A stretch of DNA of 64,000 nucleotides, taken from contig NZ_JACJLQ010000012.1 of the NCBI RefSeq assembly GCF_016902295.1, positions 1 through 64,000 of the forward strand, written 5' to 3'. Shown here piece after piece: positions 46,755-55,537 of this stretch; positions within the stretch are counted from its first letter, which is position 1; every line of letters starts with the position of its first letter. The position numbers were made by a program, and so were the translations under genes. The notes beneath the pieces were generated by a model. That model was given only the letters and a program-made list of their open reading frames with translations, was not told the origin of the DNA and searched no databases. The DNA is from Bacteroides caecigallinarum. GTDB taxonomy: Bacteria; Bacteroidota; Bacteroidia; Bacteroidales; Bacteroidaceae.

Positions 46755-47303
46755 ATGAATAGATATCCAATACTCTTTATTGTAATTACACTGTTTGCAA
46801 CCATTGTCCTAAATAGTTGTGAAGGAGAAAGTTGTCCTCCCAATGCACTTGCATACGCAAAATTCTCCATGGTAAACCAACACGGAGTTGCCGTAAGTTC
46901 TACTGTAGCTACAAGTATAATTGGTCAAATGACTACAGATGTCACTGTTTACGACACACTTGAAAATGGTGAAATCATAGAAAGGATAGTGACTGACTCA
47001 ATAATAAACGATACTCTTATAAATAAAGAAAGCAATATGAGTTCTTTCAAAGTTCCTTTGAGTTATTCCGACAAGACAACATTCATAATAGACTACGACG
47101 GACAACAGCAAGACTACATCACTATAAAGCACCGAAACATTCCGTATTTCATGAGTGTTGATTGCGGAACCATGATGTTCCATGAAGCAACAGAAGTAAC
47201 ACACAGTAATGGAATAGATTCAATAATAATAGTAAATCCAAATATTGATAATTATGAGAAAGATAATTTCAGGATATATTTTACAGTTTCTGATACTCAG
47301 TAG
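46755..47303 (+). CDS. DUF6452-type lipoprotein
   Basis: A 182-residue protein with a lipobox ending IVLNSC (Cys22) and a beta-rich domain that I associate with DUF6452 in Bacteroidales. Function unknown. It overlaps the next gene by about 50 bases in another frame, which points to coexpression. Confidence 0.7.
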   Translation: MNRYPILFIVITLFATIVLNSCEGESCPPNALAYAKFSMVNQHGVAVSSTVATSIIGQMTTDVTVYDTLENGEIIERIVTDSIINDTLINKESNMSSFKVPLSYSDKTTFIIDYDGQQQDYITIKHRNIPYFMSVDCGTMMFHEATEVTHSNGIDSIIIVNPNIDNYEKDNFRIYFTVSDTQ

Positions 47304-47961
47304 TTTACTGCTATGTCCTATGTACGCTTTCTCACAGAAGAAAAATGACAAGGATAAGGAAAAGGCTGAAAACGTAAAACTATATCAAGGGACTACCATA
47401 GGTGTCGAAGTCGCCGGTCTTGGAAATTACGTTTTAGGAAGCGACATATTAAGCAGTGAAGTAATGATACAGGCAAACCTACTGAATCGCTTTTTGCCTA
47501 TAGTTGAAATAGGTTACGGCAAAGTCAATACCACAAGCGACGCGACTGATATACACTACCAGACTGCCGCACCATTCTTCAAGATAGGAGCTGATTACAA
47601 TTTCTTCTACAACAAGCCTCACTCGCCCGGATACTTATACGCAGGTTTGAGATATGGTTTTTCATCATTCATGTATGATGTTGACGGACCCGAAATGACT
47701 GATCCCAATTACGGAAGCTTGATAAAATATCCATTCTCATATCATGGAGTAAATACTAAAGCCAACTGGCTTGAGATAGTCGGCGGAATGAAAGTAAAAA
47801 TATTTAAAGGCTTCTGTATGGGATGGAGTGTAAAATACAAGAAACGCCTAAGCTATACCCATTACGAAAATACCGAGCCATGGTACATTCCGGGATATGG
47901 TAATAATGCCGCAACAGGATTCAGCGTATCATATCATCTGATGTATAATCTTCCTTTTTAA
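47254..47961 (+). CDS. DUF6048-type outer-membrane-barrel-like protein
   Basis: A 235-residue protein with a signal peptide (about 1-25, cut after AFS), a short Lys/Asp/Glu linker, and an alternating aromatic beta pattern to the end (final residue Phe), as expected for an outer-membrane barrel. I associate it with DUF6048, usually paired with DUF6452. The start at 47254 lies inside the previous gene. Confidence 0.72.
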   Translation: MRKIISGYILQFLILSSLLLCPMYAFSQKKNDKDKEKAENVKLYQGTTIGVEVAGLGNYVLGSDILSSEVMIQANLLNRFLPIVEIGYGKVNTTSDATDIHYQTAAPFFKIGADYNFFYNKPHSPGYLYAGLRYGFSSFMYDVDGPEMTDPNYGSLIKYPFSYHGVNTKANWLEIVGGMKVKIFKGFCMGWSVKYKKRLSYTHYENTEPWYIPGYGNNAATGFSVSYHLMYNLPF

Positions 47962-47964
47962 TAT

Positions 47965-48531
47965 ATGAGCATAATTGAAATTTGGCTTCTTGCAGTAAGT
48001 CTTGCCATTGACTGCTTTACAGTTTCGGTGGCAAGCGGTATTATTTTACATAAAATAGAGTGGAAAACATTCCTGAAGATGGGCTTTTTCTTCGGACTTT
48101 TTCAGGCTATGATGCCATTCTTCGGATGGATTGGAGCAAAAGGATTTCACCACTATATTGAGGCATATGACCACTGGATAGCTTTCGGGCTATTGGCTTT
48201 TCTTGGCGTTAGAATGATAAAGGAATACTTCAGCGATGAAGAATCGGAAAGTTTCAATCCACGAAAGCTGAAAGTTATCTTGACATTGGCCATAGCTACA
48301 AGCATAGACGCACTGGCTGTAGGTATTTCGTTCGCTTTCACAGGTTTCAACACTTTACGTTCACTCGCCCATCCATTGGCGGCCATCGGATTCGCATCGT
48401 TCGCAATATCTATCATAGGTAGTCTGATAGGAGTATTCTTCGGCAAAAGATTCAACCTCAGAATGGAAATATTCGGAGGATTAGTACTGATAGGTATAGG
48501 AGTTAAAATTCTAATAGAACATTTATCATAA
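47965..48531 (+). CDS. mntP: manganese efflux pump MntP
   Basis: A 188-residue inner-membrane protein with six segments and the two repeated motifs of the family (AIDCFTVSVASGI near residue 14 and TSIDALAVGISFAF near 112), whose Asp residues are needed for Mn2+ export. It begins 3 bases after the DUF6048 gene and ends 15 bases before apbE. No manganese riboswitch is seen. Confidence 0.92.
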   Translation: MSIIEIWLLAVSLAIDCFTVSVASGIILHKIEWKTFLKMGFFFGLFQAMMPFFGWIGAKGFHHYIEAYDHWIAFGLLAFLGVRMIKEYFSDEESESFNPRKLKVILTLAIATSIDALAVGISFAFTGFNTLRSLAHPLAAIGFASFAISIIGSLIGVFFGKRFNLRMEIFGGLVLIGIGVKILIEHLS

Positions 48532-48546
48532 AAGCTTTATCGAGAT

Positions 48547-49560
48547 ATGAATAACAAATCATTGAAATGGCAAATACCATTCCTCATTTTACTGATAGTG
48601 GGTACAGTTCTCATTCTTAAAAAACAGCCACCGTTTCATACAGACCAGGGATTAGTGTTCGGTACAATGTACAAGATAACATATCAACATGACGAAAACC
48701 TAAAACCTGAAATCGAAGCCGCTCTCCAAGAGGTGGACAACTCGCTTTCACCTTTCAACAAGAATTCCGTCATTACACGCATTAACAGCAATACAGACAT
48801 GACAGCCGACAGTCTGCTGACTGATGTATACATTTTGGCAAAACAAATATCCGAAGAAACGGACGGGGCTTTCGACATAACCGTAGCGCCGCTCGTAAAC
48901 GCATGGGGATTCGGATTCGACAGTTCTACCAACGTAAGTCACGAAACTATAGACTCGCTGCGCCAGTTCGTAGGTTTTGAAAAAATATCATTAAAGAACG
49001 GGAAAATAATAAAACAGGACAGCAGGACAATGCTTGACTGCAGCGCCATAGCCAAAGGCTACGGTGTGGACCACGTGGCACGGCTTCTTGACAGCAAAGG
49101 AGTGGAAAACTATATGATAGATATAGGCGGCGAACTCGTTCTGAAAGGTAAAAATCCGAAGATGAACACCTGGAGGATAGGTATAAACAAGCCTATAGAC
49201 GACTCCTTGTCTGTCAATCAGGAGCTCCAGACTGTAATTGAAATAACAAATGCCGGACTTGCCACATCAGGCAATTATCGCAACTTCTATTATAAGGACG
49301 GAAAGAAATACGCCCACACTATCAATCCTCGTACAGGCTATCCAGTACAGCACAACATTCTGTCGTCAACTGTCGTTGCAAAAAACTGCGCAACAGCCGA
49401 TGCATACGCCACCGCATTTATGGTTCTCGGCCTTGACTCTGCAGTTGCCATTTGCAACGCGCACCCGGAAATAGACGCCTACTTCATATATTCGGACAAC
49501 AATGACTCCACCCGTATATTCTACACAGAGGGGATGAAAAGATTTATAAGGAGCAAATAA
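48547..49560 (+). CDS. apbE: FAD:protein FMN transferase
   Basis: A 337-residue exported protein with an N-terminal membrane segment (about 8-24). The ApbE domain has VDNSLSPFNKNSVITRIN, DITVAPLVNAWGFG, the flavin-binding DCSAIAKGYGVDHVA, YMIDIGGEL and the late TADAYATAFMVLG. It attaches FMN to Thr residues of Na+-pumping NADH reductase and related redox proteins in the periplasm. Confidence 0.95.
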   Translation: MNNKSLKWQIPFLILLIVGTVLILKKQPPFHTDQGLVFGTMYKITYQHDENLKPEIEAALQEVDNSLSPFNKNSVITRINSNTDMTADSLLTDVYILAKQISEETDGAFDITVAPLVNAWGFGFDSSTNVSHETIDSLRQFVGFEKISLKNGKIIKQDSRTMLDCSAIAKGYGVDHVARLLDSKGVENYMIDIGGELVLKGKNPKMNTWRIGINKPIDDSLSVNQELQTVIEITNAGLATSGNYRNFYYKDGKKYAHTINPRTGYPVQHNILSSTVVAKNCATADAYATAFMVLGLDSAVAICNAHPEIDAYFIYSDNNDSTRIFYTEGMKRFIRSK

Positions 49561-49586
49561 AATTAAAAATTTCACGACGAAGAAAG

Positions 49587-49674
49587 CGTAACACGTTCGT
49601 GTCACACCCGTTACACGTTCGTGATGCGTTCGTCACACGTTCGTGTCACACGCGTCACACGAACGTGTAACGCT
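49587..49674. repeat. array B: four 22-bp palindromic units
   Basis: Four units of exactly 22 bp start at 49587, 49609, 49631 and 49653, each carrying ACACG-NN-CGTG(T/A). The first unit with its preceding bases (AGCGTAACACGTTCGTGT) and the last (ACACGAACGTGTAACGCT) form an 18-bp inverted repeat with one mismatch, and TTTTT follows the last unit. It begins 26 bases after the apbE stop and could act as a terminator. Confidence 0.88.
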
Positions 49675-49810
49675 TTTTATATAAATGCATTTATCCTCTT
49701 ATTTGCCGACGCATCAATAAAAAAATAACGAATCTCCACTATACCGCCACCACTACCCGTTACTTCAACTTACTTTTTATCATTATTTTACACAAATAAG
49801 CACAGAAAAA

Positions 49811-49841
49811 TTTGGTTAGAACACAGAATTTCATAATTTTG
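49811..49841 (+). promoter_or_regulatory. gdhA promoter
   Basis: TTTG (49811-49814), 19 bases, TAATTTTG (49834-49841). It gives a leader of about 40 nt. The rest of the 49561-49886 interval is array B and AT-rich sequence without a gene. Confidence 0.78.
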
Positions 49842-49886
49842 CATGTAGAAAACATTTCATTTTGTCAGACCTTAATATTTTGAATT

Positions 49887-51224
49887 ATGAATATCAACCA
49901 AATCATGGCTTCACTGGGGGCCAAGCATCCAGGTGAATTGGAGTATCTGCAAGCAGTAAAAGAAGTTTTGCTATCTATTGAAGATGTATATAATCAACAT
50001 CCTGAATTCGAAAAAGTATCATTGATAGAACGTCTGGTAGAACCGGACAGAATAATTACATTCCGTGTACCTTGGGTTGACGACAAAGGCAAGGTACAAG
50101 TAAATCTTGGTTATAGAGTACAGTTTAATAATGCGATAGGCCCTTACAAAGGAGGTATCCGTTTCCACGCATCAGTAAATCTGTCAATCCTGAAGTTCCT
50201 CGGATTCGAACAGACATTCAAGAATGCGCTCACCACTCTGCCTATGGGTGGCGGTAAAGGCGGTTCAGATTTCTCGCCACGCGGTAAGAGTGACGCTGAA
50301 ATCATGCGTTTCTGCCAGGCATTCATGCTTGAACTGTGGCGTCACGTAGGCCCGGACATGGACGTACCGGCAGGCGATATCGGTGTCGGCGGTAGGGAAG
50401 TTGGCTACATGTTCGGTATGTACAAGAAACTGACTCACGAATTTACAGGTACATTCACCGGCAAGGGACTTGAATTCGGAGGCTCACTTATCCGTCCGGA
50501 AGCTACAGGTTTCGGAGGATTATACTTCGTAAAACACATGCTCGACAAGAAAGGTATCGACATAAAAGGCAAGACTGTGGCTATTTCCGGTTTCGGTAAT
50601 GTGGCATGGGGTGCCGCGACAAAAGCAACTCAGTTGGGAGCGAAAGTCGTGACAATTTCAGGACCTGACGGATATATCTATGATCCAGACGGAATAAGCG
50701 GCGAAAAGATTGACTACATGCTCGAACTTCGTGCTTCGGGCAACGATATAGTTGAACCTTACGCAGAAAAATTCCCTGGTTCCAAATTCGTTCCGGGTCG
50801 CCGTCCGTGGGAAGTCAAAGTCGATATTGCACTTCCATGCGCAACCCAGAATGAATTAAATGGCGAAGATGCTGGAAATTTGATAAAAAATTCCGTACTT
50901 TGTGTCGGAGAAATCTCAAACATGGGTTGTACTCCTGAAGCAATAGACGCTTTCATCGAAAACAAGATAATGTATGCTCCTGGTAAAGCTGTAAACGCCG
51001 GTGGTGTTGCGACATCAGGTCTCGAAATGAGCCAGAACGCAATGCACATGAGCTGGAGCGCAAAGGAAGTTGACGAAAAGCTTCATCAGATTATGCATGA
51101 TATACATGAACAGTGTGTCAAGTACGGAACTGAACCTGACGGTTATGTAAATTATGTGAAAGGTGCGAACATTGCAGGATTCATGAAAGTGGCACATGCA
51201 ATGATGGCACAAGGAATAGTATAA
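49887..51224 (+). CDS. gdhA: NADP-specific glutamate dehydrogenase
   Basis: A 445-residue enzyme of the hexameric small-subunit type that makes glutamate from 2-oxoglutarate and ammonium. PYKGGIRFHASVN (about 86-98), the catalytic Lys124 in PMGGGKGGSDFSP, DVPAGDIGVGGREVGYM and the Rossmann segment ISGFGNVAWGAATKA are all present. Monocistronic, with its own promoter and terminator. Confidence 0.97.
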   Translation: MNINQIMASLGAKHPGELEYLQAVKEVLLSIEDVYNQHPEFEKVSLIERLVEPDRIITFRVPWVDDKGKVQVNLGYRVQFNNAIGPYKGGIRFHASVNLSILKFLGFEQTFKNALTTLPMGGGKGGSDFSPRGKSDAEIMRFCQAFMLELWRHVGPDMDVPAGDIGVGGREVGYMFGMYKKLTHEFTGTFTGKGLEFGGSLIRPEATGFGGLYFVKHMLDKKGIDIKGKTVAISGFGNVAWGAATKATQLGAKVVTISGPDGYIYDPDGISGEKIDYMLELRASGNDIVEPYAEKFPGSKFVPGRRPWEVKVDIALPCATQNELNGEDAGNLIKNSVLCVGEISNMGCTPEAIDAFIENKIMYAPGKAVNAGGVATSGLEMSQNAMHMSWSAKEVDEKLHQIMHDIHEQCVKYGTEPDGYVNYVKGANIAGFMKVAHAMMAQGIV

Positions 51225-51286
51225 AATTAAATCTTCAGATTTAAGATATCTCGTTTAGTTGTATTTGTATTTTGTATTGTAGCTTG

Positions 51287-51322
51287 CGCTGCCCGCCTGA
51301 GAAGGTATGGCAGCGTTTTTTT
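51287..51322 (+). terminator. gdhA terminator
   Basis: CGCTGCC (51287-51293) with GGCAGCG (51309-51315), a 15-base loop, then seven T. It lies 63 bases after the stop. Confidence 0.88.
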
Positions 51323-51382
51323 GTTCTGAAAGTAGTCCATTATTTATCTTACGGAGTTATATCTATAATAATTAATATAGAT

Positions 51383-53089
51383 ATGAAAATAAAATCATTA
51401 TTATTATTGTGCATTACATTATTAATTACAGAATGTACAAAAGTGGGAATCAGTGTCAATAATCTTTCTGAAAATCATAACATTACCATTACAGGGAATT
51501 CTATATCAGGATTCATGGACAAAGATTCAAGAATATACGACATGAGTCGCATACCGGAAAATGGAAGCATAATATTTTACAGCAATGGAGGTATAAAATC
51601 GGAAGGAGACATTCTAAGTTATATCAATGGAGAATGGACTGGCCTAACTAACAACCAATGGAATCAAGACTATGAAAGCGCCAGTTTTATTGCATATTAT
51701 CCCATAATAAGGGATGTCAATGATTTATACAATGATGACGGAGAGCTTATAGATGTTGTATGTTGTAAAGACACAATAAGCTTTGGAGAAACTATTAATT
51801 TAAGTTTCACTCATATCTTTACAAAATTCACCATCAATATTGAACAGGAACTTAACAACAATATTGAACTGATCAGCATAAACATTCCTCAAAAATTAGC
51901 CAATATAGACCTGACAACAGGAAAATACTCTACAACAGCAGATAACAACAATCTTATCACACTAAACAGAAATGATAACTGCATATATGAATTTTTAATA
52001 CCAAGCATAAGTGGTATGAACATATCGTTTGATATAAACTTTAATGACAATACATCTGAAAACGTTTTTATTAAAGAAAACATATTTAAAAGCGGATATG
52101 AATATGTTTGCAATGTCCGCAAGAAAAAACAGGAAAATGGTATCTATACTACAATGGATTTCATTGCTTTCACTCACTTAATAAATGGCGAAACAGAATA
52201 TGAGGGGAAAAAACTCGAAGATTTCTATACAGAAACTGACGGCAGAAGAATATTTAATCTGTATAATGATTTGAACTTTACGGAAGAAGAAGCTGCGAAA
52301 GTTTCTGTAATAAATGAACTGGACGATATCTTCGATGGTAATAATCATACACTATCAAATCTAACTGTAAATAAAAATAATAACATTAATATTGGTATAT
52401 TTGGTTTAATCTCAGAAACAGGATATTTAAAGAATATAATCCTCAACAACTGTAGCTTTAAATTACAGCCTGGAACATATCGTGGAGTCGCCAGTATATT
52501 TGTTGGACAAAATAAAGGAATAATAGACAACTGTCATGTGATTAATGGAACTATAGATATGTTAAAAGACAATACAATGTATTCAGGATTTACAGCATTA
52601 AACAGCCCAACCGGAACGATATTAAACAGCAGTATATCCAATTTACAATTGGATGGAAGTCATGGCGCATTAGGGATCTTCGTATATCAAAACAATGGAA
52701 ATATTATAAACTGTAGAATAAAAAACAACACTATTAAAAATGCAACAGGTAATAATTCTTCTACGATTTGTGTTTACAATTCAATGAGGTTATATAATAT
52801 ATTTGTTACCGAATATAAACAAGACTATTATGGAATCTGTTATGAAAATGACCCTGGACATTATTATAACTGTATTCTACCTGAAGAATATAATGGGAAA
52901 GCAATATATTCAGATCATAAAAGCGAGACAGCATTAAAAAAAGCTGTATATTATTCAGAAAGTCCGGATGAATATACAAGAATAGCAAACGAATTAAACC
53001 AATGGATAGAAGATAACAAATCGAAATATCCAGAGCTAACCTTCCGCAAATGGAAAACAAATCCTTCAGAAAAAGTTATATTCGAATAA
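51383..53089 (+). CDS. fimbrillin-like lipoprotein with beta-helix-type repeats
   Basis: A 568-residue protein. The lipobox ends LITEC (about residue 18). Residues 20-255 resemble the fimbrillin (Mfa1/FimA-like) N-terminal domain (YESASFIAYYP, SFTHIFTKFTINIEQ). Residues about 310-480 hold repeated NxxIxNC-type strands (LKNIILNNCSF, IIDNCHVINGTI, IINCRIKNNTI), as in GLUG-like or beta-helix regions. The gene is very AT-rich and Asn-rich. It is probably a surface protein; ligand unknown. The start at 51383 is used because the longer frame crosses the gdhA terminator. Confidence 0.72.
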   Translation: MKIKSLLLLCITLLITECTKVGISVNNLSENHNITITGNSISGFMDKDSRIYDMSRIPENGSIIFYSNGGIKSEGDILSYINGEWTGLTNNQWNQDYESASFIAYYPIIRDVNDLYNDDGELIDVVCCKDTISFGETINLSFTHIFTKFTINIEQELNNNIELISINIPQKLANIDLTTGKYSTTADNNNLITLNRNDNCIYEFLIPSISGMNISFDINFNDNTSENVFIKENIFKSGYEYVCNVRKKKQENGIYTTMDFIAFTHLINGETEYEGKKLEDFYTETDGRRIFNLYNDLNFTEEEAAKVSVINELDDIFDGNNHTLSNLTVNKNNNINIGIFGLISETGYLKNIILNNCSFKLQPGTYRGVASIFVGQNKGIIDNCHVINGTIDMLKDNTMYSGFTALNSPTGTILNSSISNLQLDGSHGALGIFVYQNNGNIINCRIKNNTIKNATGNNSSTICVYNSMRLYNIFVTEYKQDYYGICYENDPGHYYNCILPEEYNGKAIYSDHKSETALKKAVYYSESPDEYTRIANELNQWIEDNKSKYPELTFRKWKTNPSEKVIFE

Positions 53090-53177
53090 AGACCTTATTA
53101 TATTTTTTTTGGAGACCAAAATCATACTTCTTGATATAAATGTTGTATTTTTGCGACATATAAAAAATAATAAGAAT

Positions 53178-54050
53178 ATGAATAAGAACAAATCTCTGAT
53201 TATTACAATAGTAGTCCTTGCAATAATTATAGCAGGCGTATCATTCTTCGCTATTCATCAAATGCGGCAAAACAAGGAAATGTCCGAACTCTTTGCCGTT
53301 GAAAAACTGGAAATGGAAAACGAGTACAGCACTTTTGCCACACAGTATGACGAACTGCAAATTCAGATAAACAACGACTCTTTAAGAGAAAAACTGGAAA
53401 GCGAAAAACTCAAAACTCAAAGGCTGCTCGAAGAACTGCGCCAGGTAAAGACAAGCAATGCAGCAGAAATAATGAGACTTAAAAAGGAGTTGAAAACTGT
53501 GAGGGCAGTACTTAGAAGTTATGTAATACAAATAGACTCGCTTAATAAAATAAATGCCGCTCTACAACTTGAAAATAAAGAAGTAAAAAGCAAATACAGT
53601 GCTGCAACAAGACAAATCTCAAATCTTTCTAAAGAAAAAGAATCTTTGAACGAAAAAGTCACACTTGCATCACAGCTTGACGCGACCAATATTGTTACTG
53701 AACCACTTAACAAACGAAATAGAGTGGCTAAAAAAGCTAAAGACGTAAAGACGTTAGCCATTTCGTTTACAATAGTAAAAAATATTACAGCAAAAACCGG
53801 TAATAAAACTTTGTATATAAGAATAGCCAAACCTGATAACGAGATTCTTACGAAAAGTGAATCGAATACATTTGCGTACGAAGACAGAAAAATCTCGTAT
53901 TCTATCAAGAAAATGATAGAATATACAGGCGAAGAGCAGAGTGTAACCGTATATTGGGATGTTGAAGAATTCATGCCGGCCGGAACATACAAGATTTACA
54001 TCTTTGCCGATGGCAATATGATTGGACAGGGTTCATTCTCACTGAAGTAA
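53178..54050 (+). CDS. membrane-anchored coiled-coil protein
   Basis: A 290-residue protein: one N-terminal membrane segment (about 7-28), a long coiled coil (about 35-180, rich in Leu, Lys and Glu) and a C-terminal beta-rich domain (about 195-290, ending MIGQGSFSLK). I recognise the layout from Bacteroides hypothetical proteins but no named function. A TATTTTTG at 53148-53155 may be its -7 element. The S41 protease gene begins 20 bases after it. Confidence 0.7.
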   Translation: MNKNKSLIITIVVLAIIIAGVSFFAIHQMRQNKEMSELFAVEKLEMENEYSTFATQYDELQIQINNDSLREKLESEKLKTQRLLEELRQVKTSNAAEIMRLKKELKTVRAVLRSYVIQIDSLNKINAALQLENKEVKSKYSAATRQISNLSKEKESLNEKVTLASQLDATNIVTEPLNKRNRVAKKAKDVKTLAISFTIVKNITAKTGNKTLYIRIAKPDNEILTKSESNTFAYEDRKISYSIKKMIEYTGEEQSVTVYWDVEEFMPAGTYKIYIFADGNMIGQGSFSLK

Positions 54051-54069
54051 TTTTGGCTTAATTTTAATT

Positions 54070-55434
54070 ATGAACAAAAAGACAAGAAAATACTTATACG
54101 GTATAGTGGGCGGACTGGCAACAGCCACTCTTATTTCATCATGCGGCGTTGACCGTTCAGGAGAATATTACGCGCTTATTTCCACACAAACATGGATGTA
54201 TGAAATAATGCAACAGGAATATCTGTTCTATCAGGATTTACCTAATGAAGAAAGTCTGGACTTTTTTAAAAAGCCATCGGAATTTCTGAACAACCTTGTC
54301 TCACAAAACGACAAGAAATCGAGCTCCAATTTCTCACACGTTGATTCTGTATATAACACATCTCGAGCATCATCCAATACACCTACATTCGGATTTGAAG
54401 GAACTATAATAAGGACAGATGATGGTTCATACGGAATAAGAGTTCTATATACACAAGAGAACTCTCCAGCAAAAGAAGTAGGACTTGAAAGAGGTGATTT
54501 AATAATTGCAGCCAACAATAAGAAAATAAACAGTTCTGACCTATTTTATATCACTTCACCTGGCAAAGCATACGAATTTACACTTGGTAAATTAAACGGG
54601 ACAGGATTCGATACACTACAAAATGTACAAATGCCGGCACCAAGAATTGTTGAGAACAAAAACCTTTATAAATCGGATATTATCGACATTAACGGTAAGA
54701 AGGTGGCTTACATTCTATACAATGAATTTGGGAATAATGATTCGGAAAGTATAAAATCATTTTTTAATCAGTTATCAGGACAACCAATTAATGATGTTAT
54801 CCTCGATCTAAGATATAATCCCGGAGGTTATGTAACTACAGCCCAACTCTTATCTACAAATCTGGCACCGCAGGAAGCCATTGGAAACGTATTCCTGAAA
54901 ATGACTCATAACGACAAAATCAATAAAACCGATATTTTGAAATTCGAGCAGGAATTGCTTGCAAACGGTTCTGCCATAAGTTATGAAAATCTATATATAA
55001 TTACTTCAAGCAATACCGCTTCTGCTTCGGAAATAGTGATAAACTGCCTTAAGCCATACATGAAAGGAAGACTTCTACAGGTAGGTACAGCAACATTCGG
55101 AAAGAATGTGGCTCAACAGTTGTACACCGACGAAAGCAGAGCGCCAATGATTGAATTTTGGCTGACTAACAGCCTGCTAAGCAATTCAGAGGATTACAGC
55201 GACTACTACACCAATGGATTAATACCTGATTATGAAATATCTGAAAATTTCAAAGGAGAGCTTGGAGAGTTCGGTACAAGTGCTGACTCATTAATGATTC
55301 CGATAATAAAACATATCGAGACCGGAAGTTTTCCTACATCTGAAACTTCAGAAGCAACCTCAAGAAGTCTTGAAAAGAAATATAATCTTAACAGTTCAAT
55401 ATCTTTAAAACCTAAATCAGCGATAGTAAAATAA
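54070..55434 (+). CDS. S41-family (C-terminal processing) serine peptidase, lipoprotein
   Basis: A 454-residue protein with a lipobox ending LISSC (about residue 25), a PDZ-like region (about 105-185, VGLERGDLIIAANNKKI) and the S41 catalytic domain (about 205-400): VILDLRYNPGG, nucleophile Ser in SSNTASASEIV and Lys in TATFGKNVAQ. It degrades or trims proteins in the periplasm or at the outer membrane. Probably cotranscribed with the coiled-coil gene before it. Confidence 0.88.
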   Translation: MNKKTRKYLYGIVGGLATATLISSCGVDRSGEYYALISTQTWMYEIMQQEYLFYQDLPNEESLDFFKKPSEFLNNLVSQNDKKSSSNFSHVDSVYNTSRASSNTPTFGFEGTIIRTDDGSYGIRVLYTQENSPAKEVGLERGDLIIAANNKKINSSDLFYITSPGKAYEFTLGKLNGTGFDTLQNVQMPAPRIVENKNLYKSDIIDINGKKVAYILYNEFGNNDSESIKSFFNQLSGQPINDVILDLRYNPGGYVTTAQLLSTNLAPQEAIGNVFLKMTHNDKINKTDILKFEQELLANGSAISYENLYIITSSNTASASEIVINCLKPYMKGRLLQVGTATFGKNVAQQLYTDESRAPMIEFWLTNSLLSNSEDYSDYYTNGLIPDYEISENFKGELGEFGTSADSLMIPIIKHIETGSFPTSETSEATSRSLEKKYNLNSSISLKPKSAIVK

Positions 55435-55462
55435 AAATATTGAAATCTTTTCAACAATATCC

Positions 55463-55493
55463 TTTGTTATTTTGTTATTAAGGCATATATTTG
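55463..55493 (+). promoter_or_regulatory. promoter of the TolC/HlyD/ABC-2 efflux operon
   Basis: TTTG (55463-55466), 19 bases, TATATTTG (55486-55493). Confidence 0.78.
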
Positions 55494-55537
55494 CAATGTT
55501 GCATAAACAACCAAAACAACAAAACATTTCATTTGGT

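Noticed and set aside
47965-48531. manganese riboswitch before mntP
   Set aside because: Only 3 bases separate mntP from the previous gene, leaving no room for a riboswitch.
51272-51382. 37-residue N-terminal extension of the fimbrillin-like protein
   Set aside because: It would be translated through the gdhA terminator and removes the lipoprotein signal from the N-terminus.
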